Below, one piece after another: positions 26,294 through 35,077 of a stretch of 64,000 nucleotides of DNA. A program made the translations under genes and the position numbers. Every line of letters starts with the position of its first letter. Positions within the stretch are counted from its first letter, which is position 1. Location of the stretch: assembly GCA_964386435.1 (NCBI GenBank), contig CAYLSV010000007.1:1-64000 (forward strand). The letters are read 5' to 3'. The notes below the pieces were generated by a model. The model worked only from the letters and a program-made list of their open reading frames with translations, had not been told where the DNA came from and did no database searches. Source of the DNA: CAYLSV01 sp964386435. Its GTDB lineage: Bacteria; Planctomycetota; Phycisphaerae; Tepidisphaerales; Tepidisphaeraceae.

Positions 26294-26830
26294 TCACATC
26301 GGTTCCTGCTCGGCGGTGCGGTCGTAGACCTCCAGCAGCTTTTCCTTGTCGAAGATCATCTCCTGCCGCGTGAGGCCGACCAGGTCGTAGACGCTGGTGA
26401 GCTCGATCGCGTCGACCGGGCAGGCCTCCTCGCACATGCCGCAGTAGATGCAGCGGAGCTCGTCGATGTCGAACTTGATCGGGTATTTCTCGCGATCTTC
26501 CCACGGCGACTCGCCGGCCTCGATGTGAATGCAGTTGGCCGGGCAGGCGGTGGAGCACATGAAGCAGGCGACGCACTTGACGCGGTTCTGCTCATCGCGG
26601 TTGAGCCGGTGCACGCCGCGGTAGGTTTTGGCGTTGATGCCGCCCTCGACCACGGGCAGATCCTCGCGGCGTTCCTCGGGGTACTGGATGGTGCGGTCCT
26701 TGCCGCGGACAACGACGTCGAACATGTGCCGCATCGTCGTGCCCAGGCCGGCGAAGACCTGCGGCAGGTAGAGGTTGTCGGACGTGGTCAGCTTGGGCTC
26801 GGTGAGCGTGACAAAGTCGGAGTCGGCCAT
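26294..26830 (-). CDS. nuoI: NADH-quinone oxidoreductase subunit I
   Basis: 178 residues. Two complete [4Fe-4S] motifs, CVACFMCSTACP and CIYCGMCEEACP, carry electrons in the hydrophilic arm of complex I. RGKDRTIQYPEERRE and YRGVHRLNRDEQNRVKC lie upstream as in the family. The ATG at 26830 is used and longer frame is discarded. Unlike the usual nuoHI order, nuoH is 3.6 kb away with a giant dockerin gene between them. Confidence 0.93.
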   Translation of the reverse strand: MADSDFVTLTEPKLTTSDNLYLPQVFAGLGTTMRHMFDVVVRGKDRTIQYPEERREDLPVVEGGINAKTYRGVHRLNRDEQNRVKCVACFMCSTACPANCIHIEAGESPWEDREKYPIKFDIDELRCIYCGMCEEACPVDAIELTSVYDLVGLTRQEMIFDKEKLLEVYDRTAEQEPM

Positions 26831-26894
26831 CGTGGGCGATGATACGGGGCCGACCCCGCGGCGTCGGGCGGCGGGCCATTTTTGGCAGCCGCCC

Positions 26895-29800
26895 TCACCG
26901 GCCGCGGACCATGCCCGTCGCCCGGCCGCCGATCGGGACGCCCGAGAACAAGCCAACGGCCGGCGGGGCGAGGCTGGTGCCGAAGTTCGCCCGCAGCAAA
27001 CCGAAGTCGGCGAGGTTCACCGTGCCGTCGTAGTTGAAGTCGCCCCGGCTCCAGCCCATGTCGCTCTGCCCGAACCCGCCCCGCAGCCGGCCGAAGTCGG
27101 CGAGGTTCACCGTGCCATCCAGGTTCGCGTCGGCCGTGCGGGTGAAGCGGATGAGCGTGTCGTCGGGGTCGATTGTTCGCTGCCCGAGCCAGAAGCCTTG
27201 CGGGAACAAATCGCCGGCGTTGCCGTAGCCCAGGTCCAAGCCCGAGGCTCCCGCGGCGCGGCTGAAGATGCCGCCCTCGAACGATCCGTTGCCGCCGTTC
27301 CACGCGCCGCCGTTGTACCCGAACCGCAGCAGCTCACCGACCGCTTCCTCCCCGCTGAACTGGCCGATGACGAAGTAATCGACCGTCGCGTTTTCGATGG
27401 CCATGGCGTGTGTGCCGACGTCAATGCCGCCGCCTTGCCAGAACAGATCGTCGATGTCGGTGTAGCCGCCCAGCCGCAGCACGGTGGGGGTGGCGGTGCC
27501 GACGTTGGCGAACTGTTGGTCGCCGACGAGGTCGACCTGCGTCGTGAACCCGCTGCCGCCGCCGAGGGACAAGTTGTCAAAGCCCGGCCCGGCGTCGAGC
27601 TCGACGGCGCCGGCGGTGTCGTCGACGCTAATCGAATCGCGGCCGGGGCCGGTGTCGAGGAACAGCGGGTCGACGCCGTCGAGGTTCACCGTGTCGTCGC
27701 CGGGGCTGGTGAGGATGTCGATGTCGGCGAAGCTCCGCCACGCCACATCGGCCGAGCCGTTGGTGGCGCGGATCTCCGCCTCGAAGAAGCCGAACACGTC
27801 ATATCGGGCCGAAACGTCCGGCGGGCCGGCGAACGGGGCGGTTTTGTCTGAGTCGTCGTAAATCAGCGAGTCGTTGCCTTCCTCGCCGTCGATGAACAAG
27901 TCGCCGATGACGAACGAGGTGCCGAAGCCGGGGCGGTTGATGATCACTTCGTCGTCGCCCTCGCCGAGCAGGGCGGTGAAGGTGTCGGCCGAATCCTCGA
28001 ACAGCGTGTCGACGATCAGCACGTCGGTGTAGTCGTTGCCCCGCAGGGTCACGTCGCCGGCCCGCGTCAGCGTCACGCCGCCGGCCCCCTCGATGTCGAG
28101 CCGGGTGCCGAAGGCGTTGGGGACGGTGGTTTCTTCGAGCGTGTAGATCAGGCCGCTGAAGGGATCAGGGTTCTGCAGCACGGCGTCGTCGGCCGTCGTC
28201 GTGCCAAAGCCGTCGCCGCCGTCGAACACGAGTTCGCCCTGAATATCCCGCAGGTCCGGCACGTTCAGCGGGTCCTCGCCGTCGCTGGCGAGGATGCGGG
28301 CCGTCACGGTCGGAAACAGGCTCGGCACGACCACCGGGTTGTCGCCCGTGTCGGGCAGATCGATGAACAACTCCTCGAACAACTCGTAGTCGATCTCATC
28401 GCTTCGGAAGCCGTTGCCGTCGGTGCGGTCGGTGACCAGGCGGTTCGCCAGCAGCGTCAGCCCGTAGTCGTTGAGGAATCCGGAGGGCGTGGCCCCGATC
28501 TGCCCGCGCTCGTCCCAGATGAAGGTGTCCTCGCCCGCGCCGCCGATGACGGTGATGAAGTCGATGACTTCCCCGTTCACGCCGCTGCGCCGGAACGAGG
28601 CGAGGTCGTCGCCGCCGCCCAGATCGAAGGTCGTGAACAGCGTGTTCTGATCGCTGAGAAACAGTTCATCGTCGCCATCGGAGGCGAGGAACGTGGCATC
28701 GAACCCGGTGACCGGCAGCTCCACCCGCAGCTCCGGCAGCACCGGGCCGCTGGAGCGGCCGACCTCGATGCCGCGCAGGCCGACGCTTTGATACTGCAGG
28801 CCGCTGGCGGCGGAGGCGGCGGTGTCATCAATGACGATCTCGTGCGCATCGACGTTGTCGGGGAAGCTGATCACGCCATCGAATGACCGCAACCCGTTGG
28901 TCGGGCTGCCCACGGTCGTCGTGTCCAGGCCGTTGCCGGCGTCGATGAACAGCTCGAGCCCCGCCACCAAGCCGGGCACGAACAAGTTGTCTGTGGCGAC
29001 CGCACTGGTGGAACTGCCGAGGTCCGACAGGTAAAGCTCCATCCGGTCCACGCCGTTCTCGGCGGTGATCTGTTGCGTGCCGACGCCGACGCGGCGGAAG
29101 GTGTTCGTCGGGCTATTGACGCCAACGGCATTGGGCACCACCTCCCAATTGCCGCCGTCGACGAGCTGGCCGTTGTAAATTAGTTCGTCGACGGCGTTAG
29201 TCGTGTTGAAGCCGGGGTCGAAGAAGATGTCGCCGGTGATGCCCGACACGTCCTGCGAGCCGTTGCCGATGACGACGCGGTCGTCCGTGCCGCGGCCGAA
29301 GAGGGTGAAGTCGCTCGGGATGTCCGGGTCGCTGACGTGGCCGATGTTGATGATGTGGCGGCGATCGGCACCGAGGACCGTCACCTCGTCGGCGGTAATC
29401 GCGTCGAAGTCGATCGTCGTCGCCGCGTTGACCGGCGTCCCGTCGCTGGGGGCGAACAGCAGATCGCTCGAGTCGCTCCACCCGATCGTCTGGTTGGCCG
29501 CGAAGGCGTCGCCGGTGAGGAACTCGCCGCCGCCGAAGAAGGTGGGGAACGCGCCGAACGTGTACGCCCGGCTCTGGCCGGTGTCGGAGAGGGTCAGGCT
29601 GGTATCGACGCCGTCGAAGAAGATGCTGCTGCCGGCCAGGTCGTCCTCGATGTCGACTTGCGACACCAACGCCGCCGTCCGATCGGCATTGCTGTTGACC
29701 CGCAGGAACGTTCGGGCGGCGATCGACTGGACGTCGATGTTGTTGATCGGCGAGGCCGAAAGATTCAGCTCGACCCGCTCGAACTCGGTGTTCCATTGCA

Positions 29801-30329
29801 CCGTCGCGTCGGCGGTGGCCGAGTCGAGCTCGAAGACGGTGCGGGTGTTGCCGGAGGTGGGGTCGATGAAGACGTCGTAGTCGTTGCGGGCGGCGGTGGT
29901 GTCGCCGTCGTCGTGGATGACCACCTCGTCGAAGTTCGGGCCGCCAAAGACCTGCACAGGCGAGGCGATGTCCTCGGCATAGCTGCCGCCGGGGGTGCCG
30001 ATGATCATCTCGTCGTCGCCGCTGCCGCCGACCATGGTGACGGCATTGCCAGCGCGAACCTCGTCCAGCCGCAGCACGTCATCGGCGTTGCCGCCGACGA
30101 AGACAATGGCGTCGACCTGACTCTCGAAGAAGTCGCTGCTAATGCCGTTGACCGTGGCGCGGATCGTGGGCATGCCGAGGAAGCTGCTGCTGCGGATTCG
30201 CATCTCCTCGCCGCCGGGCAGGCCGTCGGGGTTGAGGAACAGCGTCGAGCCCTGCAAGCTCGCCGCCAGCAGCCGGCGGCTTTCCAAAGGCTCGGCCACA
30301 AACAAATCACGCGGCGGCAGGTGAGGCAT
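26895..30329 (-). CDS. Large secreted dockerin protein with planctomycete export motif and beta-helix-like repeats
   Basis: 1144 residues. The N-terminus has the planctomycete extracellular motif (VAEPLESRRLLAASL). The body is rich in short Gly-Asp repeats (VFVGGNADDVLRLDE, MVGGSGDDEMIIG, ALLGEGDDEVIINR, NLDGVDPLFLDTGPGRD), resembling calcium-binding RTX-like or beta-helical folds. The C-terminus is a type I dockerin with two Ca-binding segments, DANLDGTVNLADFGRLRG and DFNYDGTVNLADFGLLRA. A cell-surface or matrix role is likely. It separates nuoH from nuoI. ATG 30329 is used. A TTG three codons earlier is possible. Confidence 0.8.
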   Translation of the reverse strand: MPHLPPRDLFVAEPLESRRLLAASLQGSTLFLNPDGLPGGEEMRIRSSSFLGMPTIRATVNGISSDFFESQVDAIVFVGGNADDVLRLDEVRAGNAVTMVGGSGDDEMIIGTPGGSYAEDIASPVQVFGGPNFDEVVIHDDGDTTAARNDYDVFIDPTSGNTRTVFELDSATADATVQWNTEFERVELNLSASPINNIDVQSIAARTFLRVNSNADRTAALVSQVDIEDDLAGSSIFFDGVDTSLTLSDTGQSRAYTFGAFPTFFGGGEFLTGDAFAANQTIGWSDSSDLLFAPSDGTPVNAATTIDFDAITADEVTVLGADRRHIINIGHVSDPDIPSDFTLFGRGTDDRVVIGNGSQDVSGITGDIFFDPGFNTTNAVDELIYNGQLVDGGNWEVVPNAVGVNSPTNTFRRVGVGTQQITAENGVDRMELYLSDLGSSTSAVATDNLFVPGLVAGLELFIDAGNGLDTTTVGSPTNGLRSFDGVISFPDNVDAHEIVIDDTAASAASGLQYQSVGLRGIEVGRSSGPVLPELRVELPVTGFDATFLASDGDDELFLSDQNTLFTTFDLGGGDDLASFRRSGVNGEVIDFITVIGGAGEDTFIWDERGQIGATPSGFLNDYGLTLLANRLVTDRTDGNGFRSDEIDYELFEELFIDLPDTGDNPVVVPSLFPTVTARILASDGEDPLNVPDLRDIQGELVFDGGDGFGTTTADDAVLQNPDPFSGLIYTLEETTVPNAFGTRLDIEGAGGVTLTRAGDVTLRGNDYTDVLIVDTLFEDSADTFTALLGEGDDEVIINRPGFGTSFVIGDLFIDGEEGNDSLIYDDSDKTAPFAGPPDVSARYDVFGFFEAEIRATNGSADVAWRSFADIDILTSPGDDTVNLDGVDPLFLDTGPGRDSISVDDTAGAVELDAGPGFDNLSLGGGSGFTTQVDLVGDQQFANVGTATPTVLRLGGYTDIDDLFWQGGGIDVGTHAMAIENATVDYFVIGQFSGEEAVGELLRFGYNGGAWNGGNGSFEGGIFSRAAGASGLDLGYGNAGDLFPQGFWLGQRTIDPDDTLIRFTRTADANLDGTVNLADFGRLRGGFGQSDMGWSRGDFNYDGTVNLADFGLLRANFGTSLAPPAVGLFSGVPIGGRATGMVRGR

Positions 30330-30419
30330 GTGGGGCAATCTACCACATTCGCGCCGCGGGTGGGAGCCCTTTTGCGGGCGGTCGGTGGCTCAGCTCAACT
30401 CGGCCCAAGTCGGCTCAGC

Positions 30420-32114
30420 TCACGCCGTCGCCGGCTGGCCGCTCAGCGCCCGCAACCCGCGCGGCAGCGGCGTCAGCCGGCGGTTTGGCACGTTGATCCG
30501 GTCGTTCGTGCTCGGCCCGGTCGGCAGCAGCTTCGCCCCGACCATCGACACGCCCAGCGTCACCACGTTCGCCAGAAGCAACGCCGCCGCCTCGGCAAAG
30601 TTCAGCCCGTCGGCCGTGTTGCCGCCGCTGGCGACCACAACCACCGTCGTCGCCACCACCAAAATTAGCGAGATCGGGATCATCGCCTTCCACGCGATGT
30701 GCATCACCTGGTCGAACCGGAACCGCGGCAGGCTCCAACGCACCCAGATGAAGATGAACAGCACCAGAATCGTCTTCACGAAGAAAACCCCGAACCGCAG
30801 CAGGTTGATGAGGATGTTGTCCGTCACCATCCGGCTCTCCGGGTCCACCGCGCCGCCGAACACGGGGAAGATCAGGTCGATCCAAGGGATGTGCCACCCG
30901 CCGAAGAACAACGCGACGCACAACGCGCTGGTCGTCACCATGCCGGCGTACTCGGCGAGGAAGAAGATGGCGAACCGCATTGACGAGTACTCGGTGTGGT
31001 ACCCGCCGACCAGCTCCTGCTCCGCCTCGGCCATGTCGAACGGCGCCCGGTTGGCCTCGGCGTGGATGCAGACGAGGAACAGCAAGAACGCCAGCGGGAA
31101 CGCGAACACGTTCCACGCCGGGATCACGCCCAGCCAGTAGTTGGCCTGGAGGTCGACGATGCGGGCGAGGTCCAGCGTGCTGAAGCAGATGACCAGCACC
31201 AGCACGCTGATGCCCAGCGGGATTTCGTAGCTGATCATGTTGGCGGTTGCCCGCAGGCCGCCCAGGAACGAGTACTTGTTGTTGCTCGCCCACCCGCCGA
31301 CGACCACGCCGTAGACGGCGAGCGACAGGGCGGCGAGGATGAACAGCACGCCGATGTTGATGTTGGCGATCTGGAAGTGCCACCCCTGCGTGAAGCTCGC
31401 CACCAGCCGGGTGTTTTCCGCCAGCGGCTGCAGCGTCTGCCCCGGTTGGACTGCCCCGACGCCGTTGAGCCGTGTCACCGGCGTTGCGCCGCCGCCGATT
31501 TCTGCCACCAGCGCCGCCTCGATGCCTGTTCGGGCCGCGCCGGAGCCGATCTGGTAGAGGTCGATGTCGCCGATCACGTCGTTGCCGCGGCGGAACTCCG
31601 GGCTCGCCTCGATCGCCGCCGCCACCGCCGGCCCGACCGGCAACCCGGCCTGCTGCGCCCGCTCGGCGACCACCGTCACGTCGACCACCTCCCGCTCGCC
31701 CTTGACCCCGCCCCACGGGATCACCGCGATCGAGATGATCACCGTGATGACCATCATCATCGGTGCGAGCGTGAACAAGATTTTGTCCACGTTCTTCGCG
31801 TTGTAATCCTCCTTCATGATGAACTTCAGCCCGTCCGCCAGCGGCTGCCCGAGGCCCCAGAAGTGGAATTTGGGCATGAAGTCCAGTCCGAAGCTGAAGC
31901 CCACGCGGTTGGGCCCCAGCCGGTCCTGCACCCAGCTGGCCGTTTTGCGTTCCAGCAGGATGATGTACGCCACGGCCCCCAGGACGAGGAAGTGGACCAC
32001 GAGGGTCAAAATCATCCAGTGCAGGTTGTCGAGGATGAAACGCCCGATGACGGCAATCACGCCGTCGCCACGCAGCAGGTCGTAGTCATAAATCGACTGG
32101 TAGAAAGCGTCCAC
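30420..32114 (-). CDS. nuoH: NADH-quinone oxidoreductase subunit H with ~110-residue insertion
   Basis: 564 residues from a GTG at 32114. NuoH is the membrane-arm subunit near the quinone site. Clear motifs are LERKTASWVQDRLGPNRVG, GQPLADGLKFIMKED, GWASNNKYSFLGGLRA and RAPFDMAEAEQELVGGYH with EYSSMRFAIFFLAEY. Family length is about 330-430. The excess is an insertion at about 137-247, between the helix ending SIAVIPWGG and QIANINIGVLFILA. It is hydrophilic and Ala/Glu-rich (EAALVAEIGGGATPVTRLN). Its likely location is a loop outside the membrane core. The frame to 32210 has no family support. Confidence 0.92.
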   Translation of the reverse strand: MDAFYQSIYDYDLLRGDGVIAVIGRFILDNLHWMILTLVVHFLVLGAVAYIILLERKTASWVQDRLGPNRVGFSFGLDFMPKFHFWGLGQPLADGLKFIMKEDYNAKNVDKILFTLAPMMMVITVIISIAVIPWGGVKGEREVVDVTVVAERAQQAGLPVGPAVAAAIEASPEFRRGNDVIGDIDLYQIGSGAARTGIEAALVAEIGGGATPVTRLNGVGAVQPGQTLQPLAENTRLVASFTQGWHFQIANINIGVLFILAALSLAVYGVVVGGWASNNKYSFLGGLRATANMISYEIPLGISVLVLVICFSTLDLARIVDLQANYWLGVIPAWNVFAFPLAFLLFLVCIHAEANRAPFDMAEAEQELVGGYHTEYSSMRFAIFFLAEYAGMVTTSALCVALFFGGWHIPWIDLIFPVFGGAVDPESRMVTDNILINLLRFGVFFVKTILVLFIFIWVRWSLPRFRFDQVMHIAWKAMIPISLILVVATTVVVVASGGNTADGLNFAEAAALLLANVVTLGVSMVGAKLLPTGPSTNDRINVPNRRLTPLPRGLRALSGQPATA

Positions 32115-32227
32115 GCCCGCAGGATAGCCGGTGCGGCAACCGCTTCCAACCGTTCCCGCCGGCCGCGGCCCAAGACGTTCTGCCGCGGGTTGAACCAGGT
32201 GTTGAACCAAGTGTCGTTACCAACACA

Positions 32228-33448
32228 ATGTGTGCCAGCCGCAGCATGTCGCCTGCCGCACGCCTCATGACCGATGTCGATGACCCGCTGTTGAACCTCC
32301 GACTCACCGGCCCTTTGATGCCGGAGCTGGGCGGGGTCATCCTCGACCGCCTCGACGAGCTGGAGCAGCAGTACGTCGGCATCATCCGCGAGGCCATCCC
32401 GCGGGCCGCGCTGCTCGACGATCTGGCCGTGGCCGACGACTTCCTGCCCGTCATCCGGGCCGGCGCGAACGCCATGACCGACCCGACCACATTGGGCGAG
32501 GTCTACCGCATGTCGCCCACTCACGGCGTGGCGCGGGCGGCCCAGGGCTACAACTTCGCCGAGCTGGTCCGCGATAACTGGGAGCGGAACACGCTGCTCA
32601 CCACCGCCATCCACAACGCGCTCGGGTCGGCGATGAGCAACGACCACTTCGTGCGGCTGCACCAGGTGCTGCGGGTGATGGACGGCCGCAACATGATGGC
32701 GTTCTCCCGCCACCGCGAGGCCGGCTTCCGCTTGGCGGCCGATGCGCGGGCGGAGCATTTGGCGATGATGTCGCACGATTTACGCAACGGCCTCAACGGC
32801 GTGCTCTTGTCGCTGTCGATGATCCGTGACGGTTTGGGCGATGCGGCGGCGTCAACGGTGCGGGAAGATCTGACCGGGGCCGAGCAGATGATCCGCGGCA
32901 CGGTCGACGTCATGGAGCGGCTGCTGGCCGGCGAGCGGGAGCGGGCCGCGGAGGTGAAGCTCAAGATCGACAACGTGCCGCTGCGGCAGCTGCTGCAGGG
33001 CGTGGTCCGCTCCAGCCGCCGCACCGCCGACGCCGGCGCGGCCACGGGCATTCAGCCCACGCCCAAAACCGACAGCGTCGAGATCGACTGCCCCGACGAT
33101 CTGACCATCCGCTCCGACTTCGAGCTGCTGAGCACGATCCTGCTGAACGTGCTGGGCAACGCCTTCCGCTACGCCGGCGACGGCTTGATACGCATTGGCG
33201 TTGACACGAGCGACGGCACGCGGATCACCGTTGCCGACGCCGGACCCGGCATCCCGCCGGAGGCGTTGCCAACGCTGTTCGACCGCTACCGACGCGGCAA
33301 GGCGAACCCGACGGACGGCGGCAGCGGCCTTGGCCTCTACATCTGCCACCGCGCAACCCATGCGCTGGGCGGTGAGATCACCGCCCACAACGCCGCCGAG
33401 GGCGGGGCGGTGTTCACCATCCACCTGCCGGACGCCAACGCCAGTTGA
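32228..33448 (+). CDS. Histidine kinase with RsbRD-like N-terminal region
   Basis: 406 residues, no membrane segment. N-terminal helical domain (about 35-165, DELEQQYVGIIREAIPRA). The phosphoacceptor His183 is in EHLAMMSHDLRNGLNGVL. The ATPase lobe carries LLNVLGNAFRYAGDG (N box), ITVADAGPGIPPEALP (G1) and GGSGLGLYICHRATHALGG (G2). It autophosphorylates and passes phosphate to a response regulator, but none is adjacent. The next gene is an FAD reductase 55 bp downstream. The start is uncertain: ATGs at 32228, 32246 and 32267 are in frame. Confidence 0.87.
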   Translation: MCASRSMSPAARLMTDVDDPLLNLRLTGPLMPELGGVILDRLDELEQQYVGIIREAIPRAALLDDLAVADDFLPVIRAGANAMTDPTTLGEVYRMSPTHGVARAAQGYNFAELVRDNWERNTLLTTAIHNALGSAMSNDHFVRLHQVLRVMDGRNMMAFSRHREAGFRLAADARAEHLAMMSHDLRNGLNGVLLSLSMIRDGLGDAAASTVREDLTGAEQMIRGTVDVMERLLAGERERAAEVKLKIDNVPLRQLLQGVVRSSRRTADAGAATGIQPTPKTDSVEIDCPDDLTIRSDFELLSTILLNVLGNAFRYAGDGLIRIGVDTSDGTRITVADAGPGIPPEALPTLFDRYRRGKANPTDGGSGLGLYICHRATHALGGEITAHNAAEGGAVFTIHLPDANAS

Positions 33449-33503
33449 GCCGGCGAAGATTTGCCGTTCCAACGACGGCCCGGCGGCGTCTACGTTGCCG
33501 GCG

Positions 33504-34955
33504 ATGTCGAAGCCGAGCGAGATGGTGGAGTTTGACGTGCTGTTGCTGGGGGCCGGGCAGGCGAGCGTGCCGCTGGCGGGCAAACTGCTCGACGCCGGCA
33601 AATCGGTGGCCCTCGTGGAACGCAAGCACGTCGGCGGCTCGTGCGTCAATTTCGGCTGCACCCCCACCAAGGCCGGCCACGCCACCACCGACACCCTCGC
33701 CCGCCTCCGCAAAGCGGGCGAACTGGGCCTGAAGCTCGGCGACATCGGCGTCGACGTGGCGACGGCCATGAACCGCGTCCGGGCGGTCGCCGCCAAGAGC
33801 CGCGACGGGCTGCGCGAGCGGTTCGAGGGGTTCATGGAGAAAGGCCGGCCGTTCCGCCTGATCGACGGCCACGGCCGGCTCGCGGGCCGCGTGGGCGAGC
33901 GGTTCGCCTGCCAGATCGGCGACTTGCGGATCACCGCCCGCCACGTCGTCATCGACGTCGGCACCCGCACCCTCCGCCCGCCCATCGACGGCCTCGACGA
34001 CGTGCCGCCCGATCGCCTCATCACCGGCGGCAACTGGCTCGACCGCGACGACGTGCCGGAGACGATGACCATGGTCGGCGGCGGCGTCATCGCGCTCGAA
34101 GGCGGGCAGTTCTACGGCCGTCTGGGCAGCCGCGTCACCGTCGTCGAGAGCGGCGACCAGATCGCCAAAACCGAGGACAAAGACGTCGCCGACGCCTTGC
34201 AAAAGGTGCTGGAAGATGAGGGCATGGCCTTCGAGCTCAACGCCAAGGCGAGCAGAATCGAATCCCACGGCGACGGCCTGCGCCTCACCCTCGACCACGC
34301 CGGCGGCGGCCAGAAAACGCTCGATGCCGCCGCCGTCTACCTCTCCCCCGGCCGCCGCCCCAACACCGACGACTGCGGCCTCGACACCCTCGACCTTGCC
34401 GTCACCGACAAGGGCATGATCGAATGCGACGTGCACCTCCGCACCAGCGTCGACGGCATCTGGGCGGCCGGCGACGTGGCCCACAAAAAGCAGTTCACCA
34501 ACAACGCCAACGACGACCAATACCTGCTGCTGCCCCAGCTCACCGGCCGGAGCACCGGCCGCAGCATGAAGCACCGCAGCGTCCCCTACGCCATCTTCAC
34601 CGACCCGCCCCTGGCCCGCTGCGGCCTCTCGGAAAAAGACGCCCGCGCCGCCGGCCACGACGTCGTCACCGTCACCTACGACGCCGAGTCCAACGGCCGC
34701 CACTACCAGATGGCCCGCACCATCGGCCACATCAAACTCGTCGGCGACCGCCGCACCGGCAAGCTCCTCGGAGCCGCCTGCTTCCTCGACGGCGGCGACG
34801 ACCTCGCCCAACTCTACCACCTCCTCCTCGCCCAAGGCGGCGACCTCGAGCCGTTCGTGAACCTCCTCCCCATCCACCCCACCCGCACCGAAGCCGCCCT
34901 CTCCGCCGCGAAGAAGCTGCAGGAGAAACTCGCCGTGGCGCCCCCCTCAGCCTGA
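33504..34955 (+). CDS. FAD-dependent pyridine nucleotide-disulfide oxidoreductase (MerA/Lpd-like)
   Basis: 483 residues. FAD-binding FDVLLLGAGQASVPLAGKL. Redox disulfide VGGSCVNFGCTPTKAG (Cys47 and Cys52). NAD(P)-binding MTMVGGGVIALEGGQFYG. Second FAD motif SVDGIWAAGDVAHKKQFT. The dimerisation domain ends LLPIHPTRTEAALSAAKKL, with the catalytic His-Pro-Thr. The CVNxGCTPTK form is typical of mercuric-reductase-like enzymes, but the terminal Cys pair of MerA and the metal-binding domain are absent, so mercury reduction is not implied. The substrate is unknown. Confidence 0.88.
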   Translation: MSKPSEMVEFDVLLLGAGQASVPLAGKLLDAGKSVALVERKHVGGSCVNFGCTPTKAGHATTDTLARLRKAGELGLKLGDIGVDVATAMNRVRAVAAKSRDGLRERFEGFMEKGRPFRLIDGHGRLAGRVGERFACQIGDLRITARHVVIDVGTRTLRPPIDGLDDVPPDRLITGGNWLDRDDVPETMTMVGGGVIALEGGQFYGRLGSRVTVVESGDQIAKTEDKDVADALQKVLEDEGMAFELNAKASRIESHGDGLRLTLDHAGGGQKTLDAAAVYLSPGRRPNTDDCGLDTLDLAVTDKGMIECDVHLRTSVDGIWAAGDVAHKKQFTNNANDDQYLLLPQLTGRSTGRSMKHRSVPYAIFTDPPLARCGLSEKDARAAGHDVVTVTYDAESNGRHYQMARTIGHIKLVGDRRTGKLLGAACFLDGGDDLAQLYHLLLAQGGDLEPFVNLLPIHPTRTEAALSAAKKLQEKLAVAPPSA

Positions 34956-34989
34956 TCCGTTACACCCAGCAACATGGCTCGCAGTGCGA

Positions 34990-35044
34990 CGCCGCTGAGG
35001 CCCCCACCGCCGTCACCACGGCGGTGGGGGGGGCCTCAGCGGCG
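34990..35044. repeat. Intergenic palindrome (GCCGCTGAGGCCC variant)
   Basis: The left arm 34990-35013 begins CGCCGCTGAGGCCCCC. The right arm 35018-35044 is its complement with three extra G. It is a diverged relative of the GTCGCTGAAAC elements. It lies between the convergent FAD reductase and Thg1 genes and may act as terminator for both. Confidence 0.7.
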
Positions 35045-35077
35045 TGGAGGTAAGGATTAGGGTCTGCGAAAACTCCA

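Noticed and set aside
32115..32210. N-terminal extension of NuoH to 32210
   Set aside because: The added residues are low-complexity and not hydrophobic. The GTG at 32114 fits the family start.
33504..34955. Mercury resistance reductase
   Set aside because: The enzyme has the MerA-like CVNxGCTPTK site but lacks the terminal Cys pair and the metal-binding domain, and no other mer gene is nearby.
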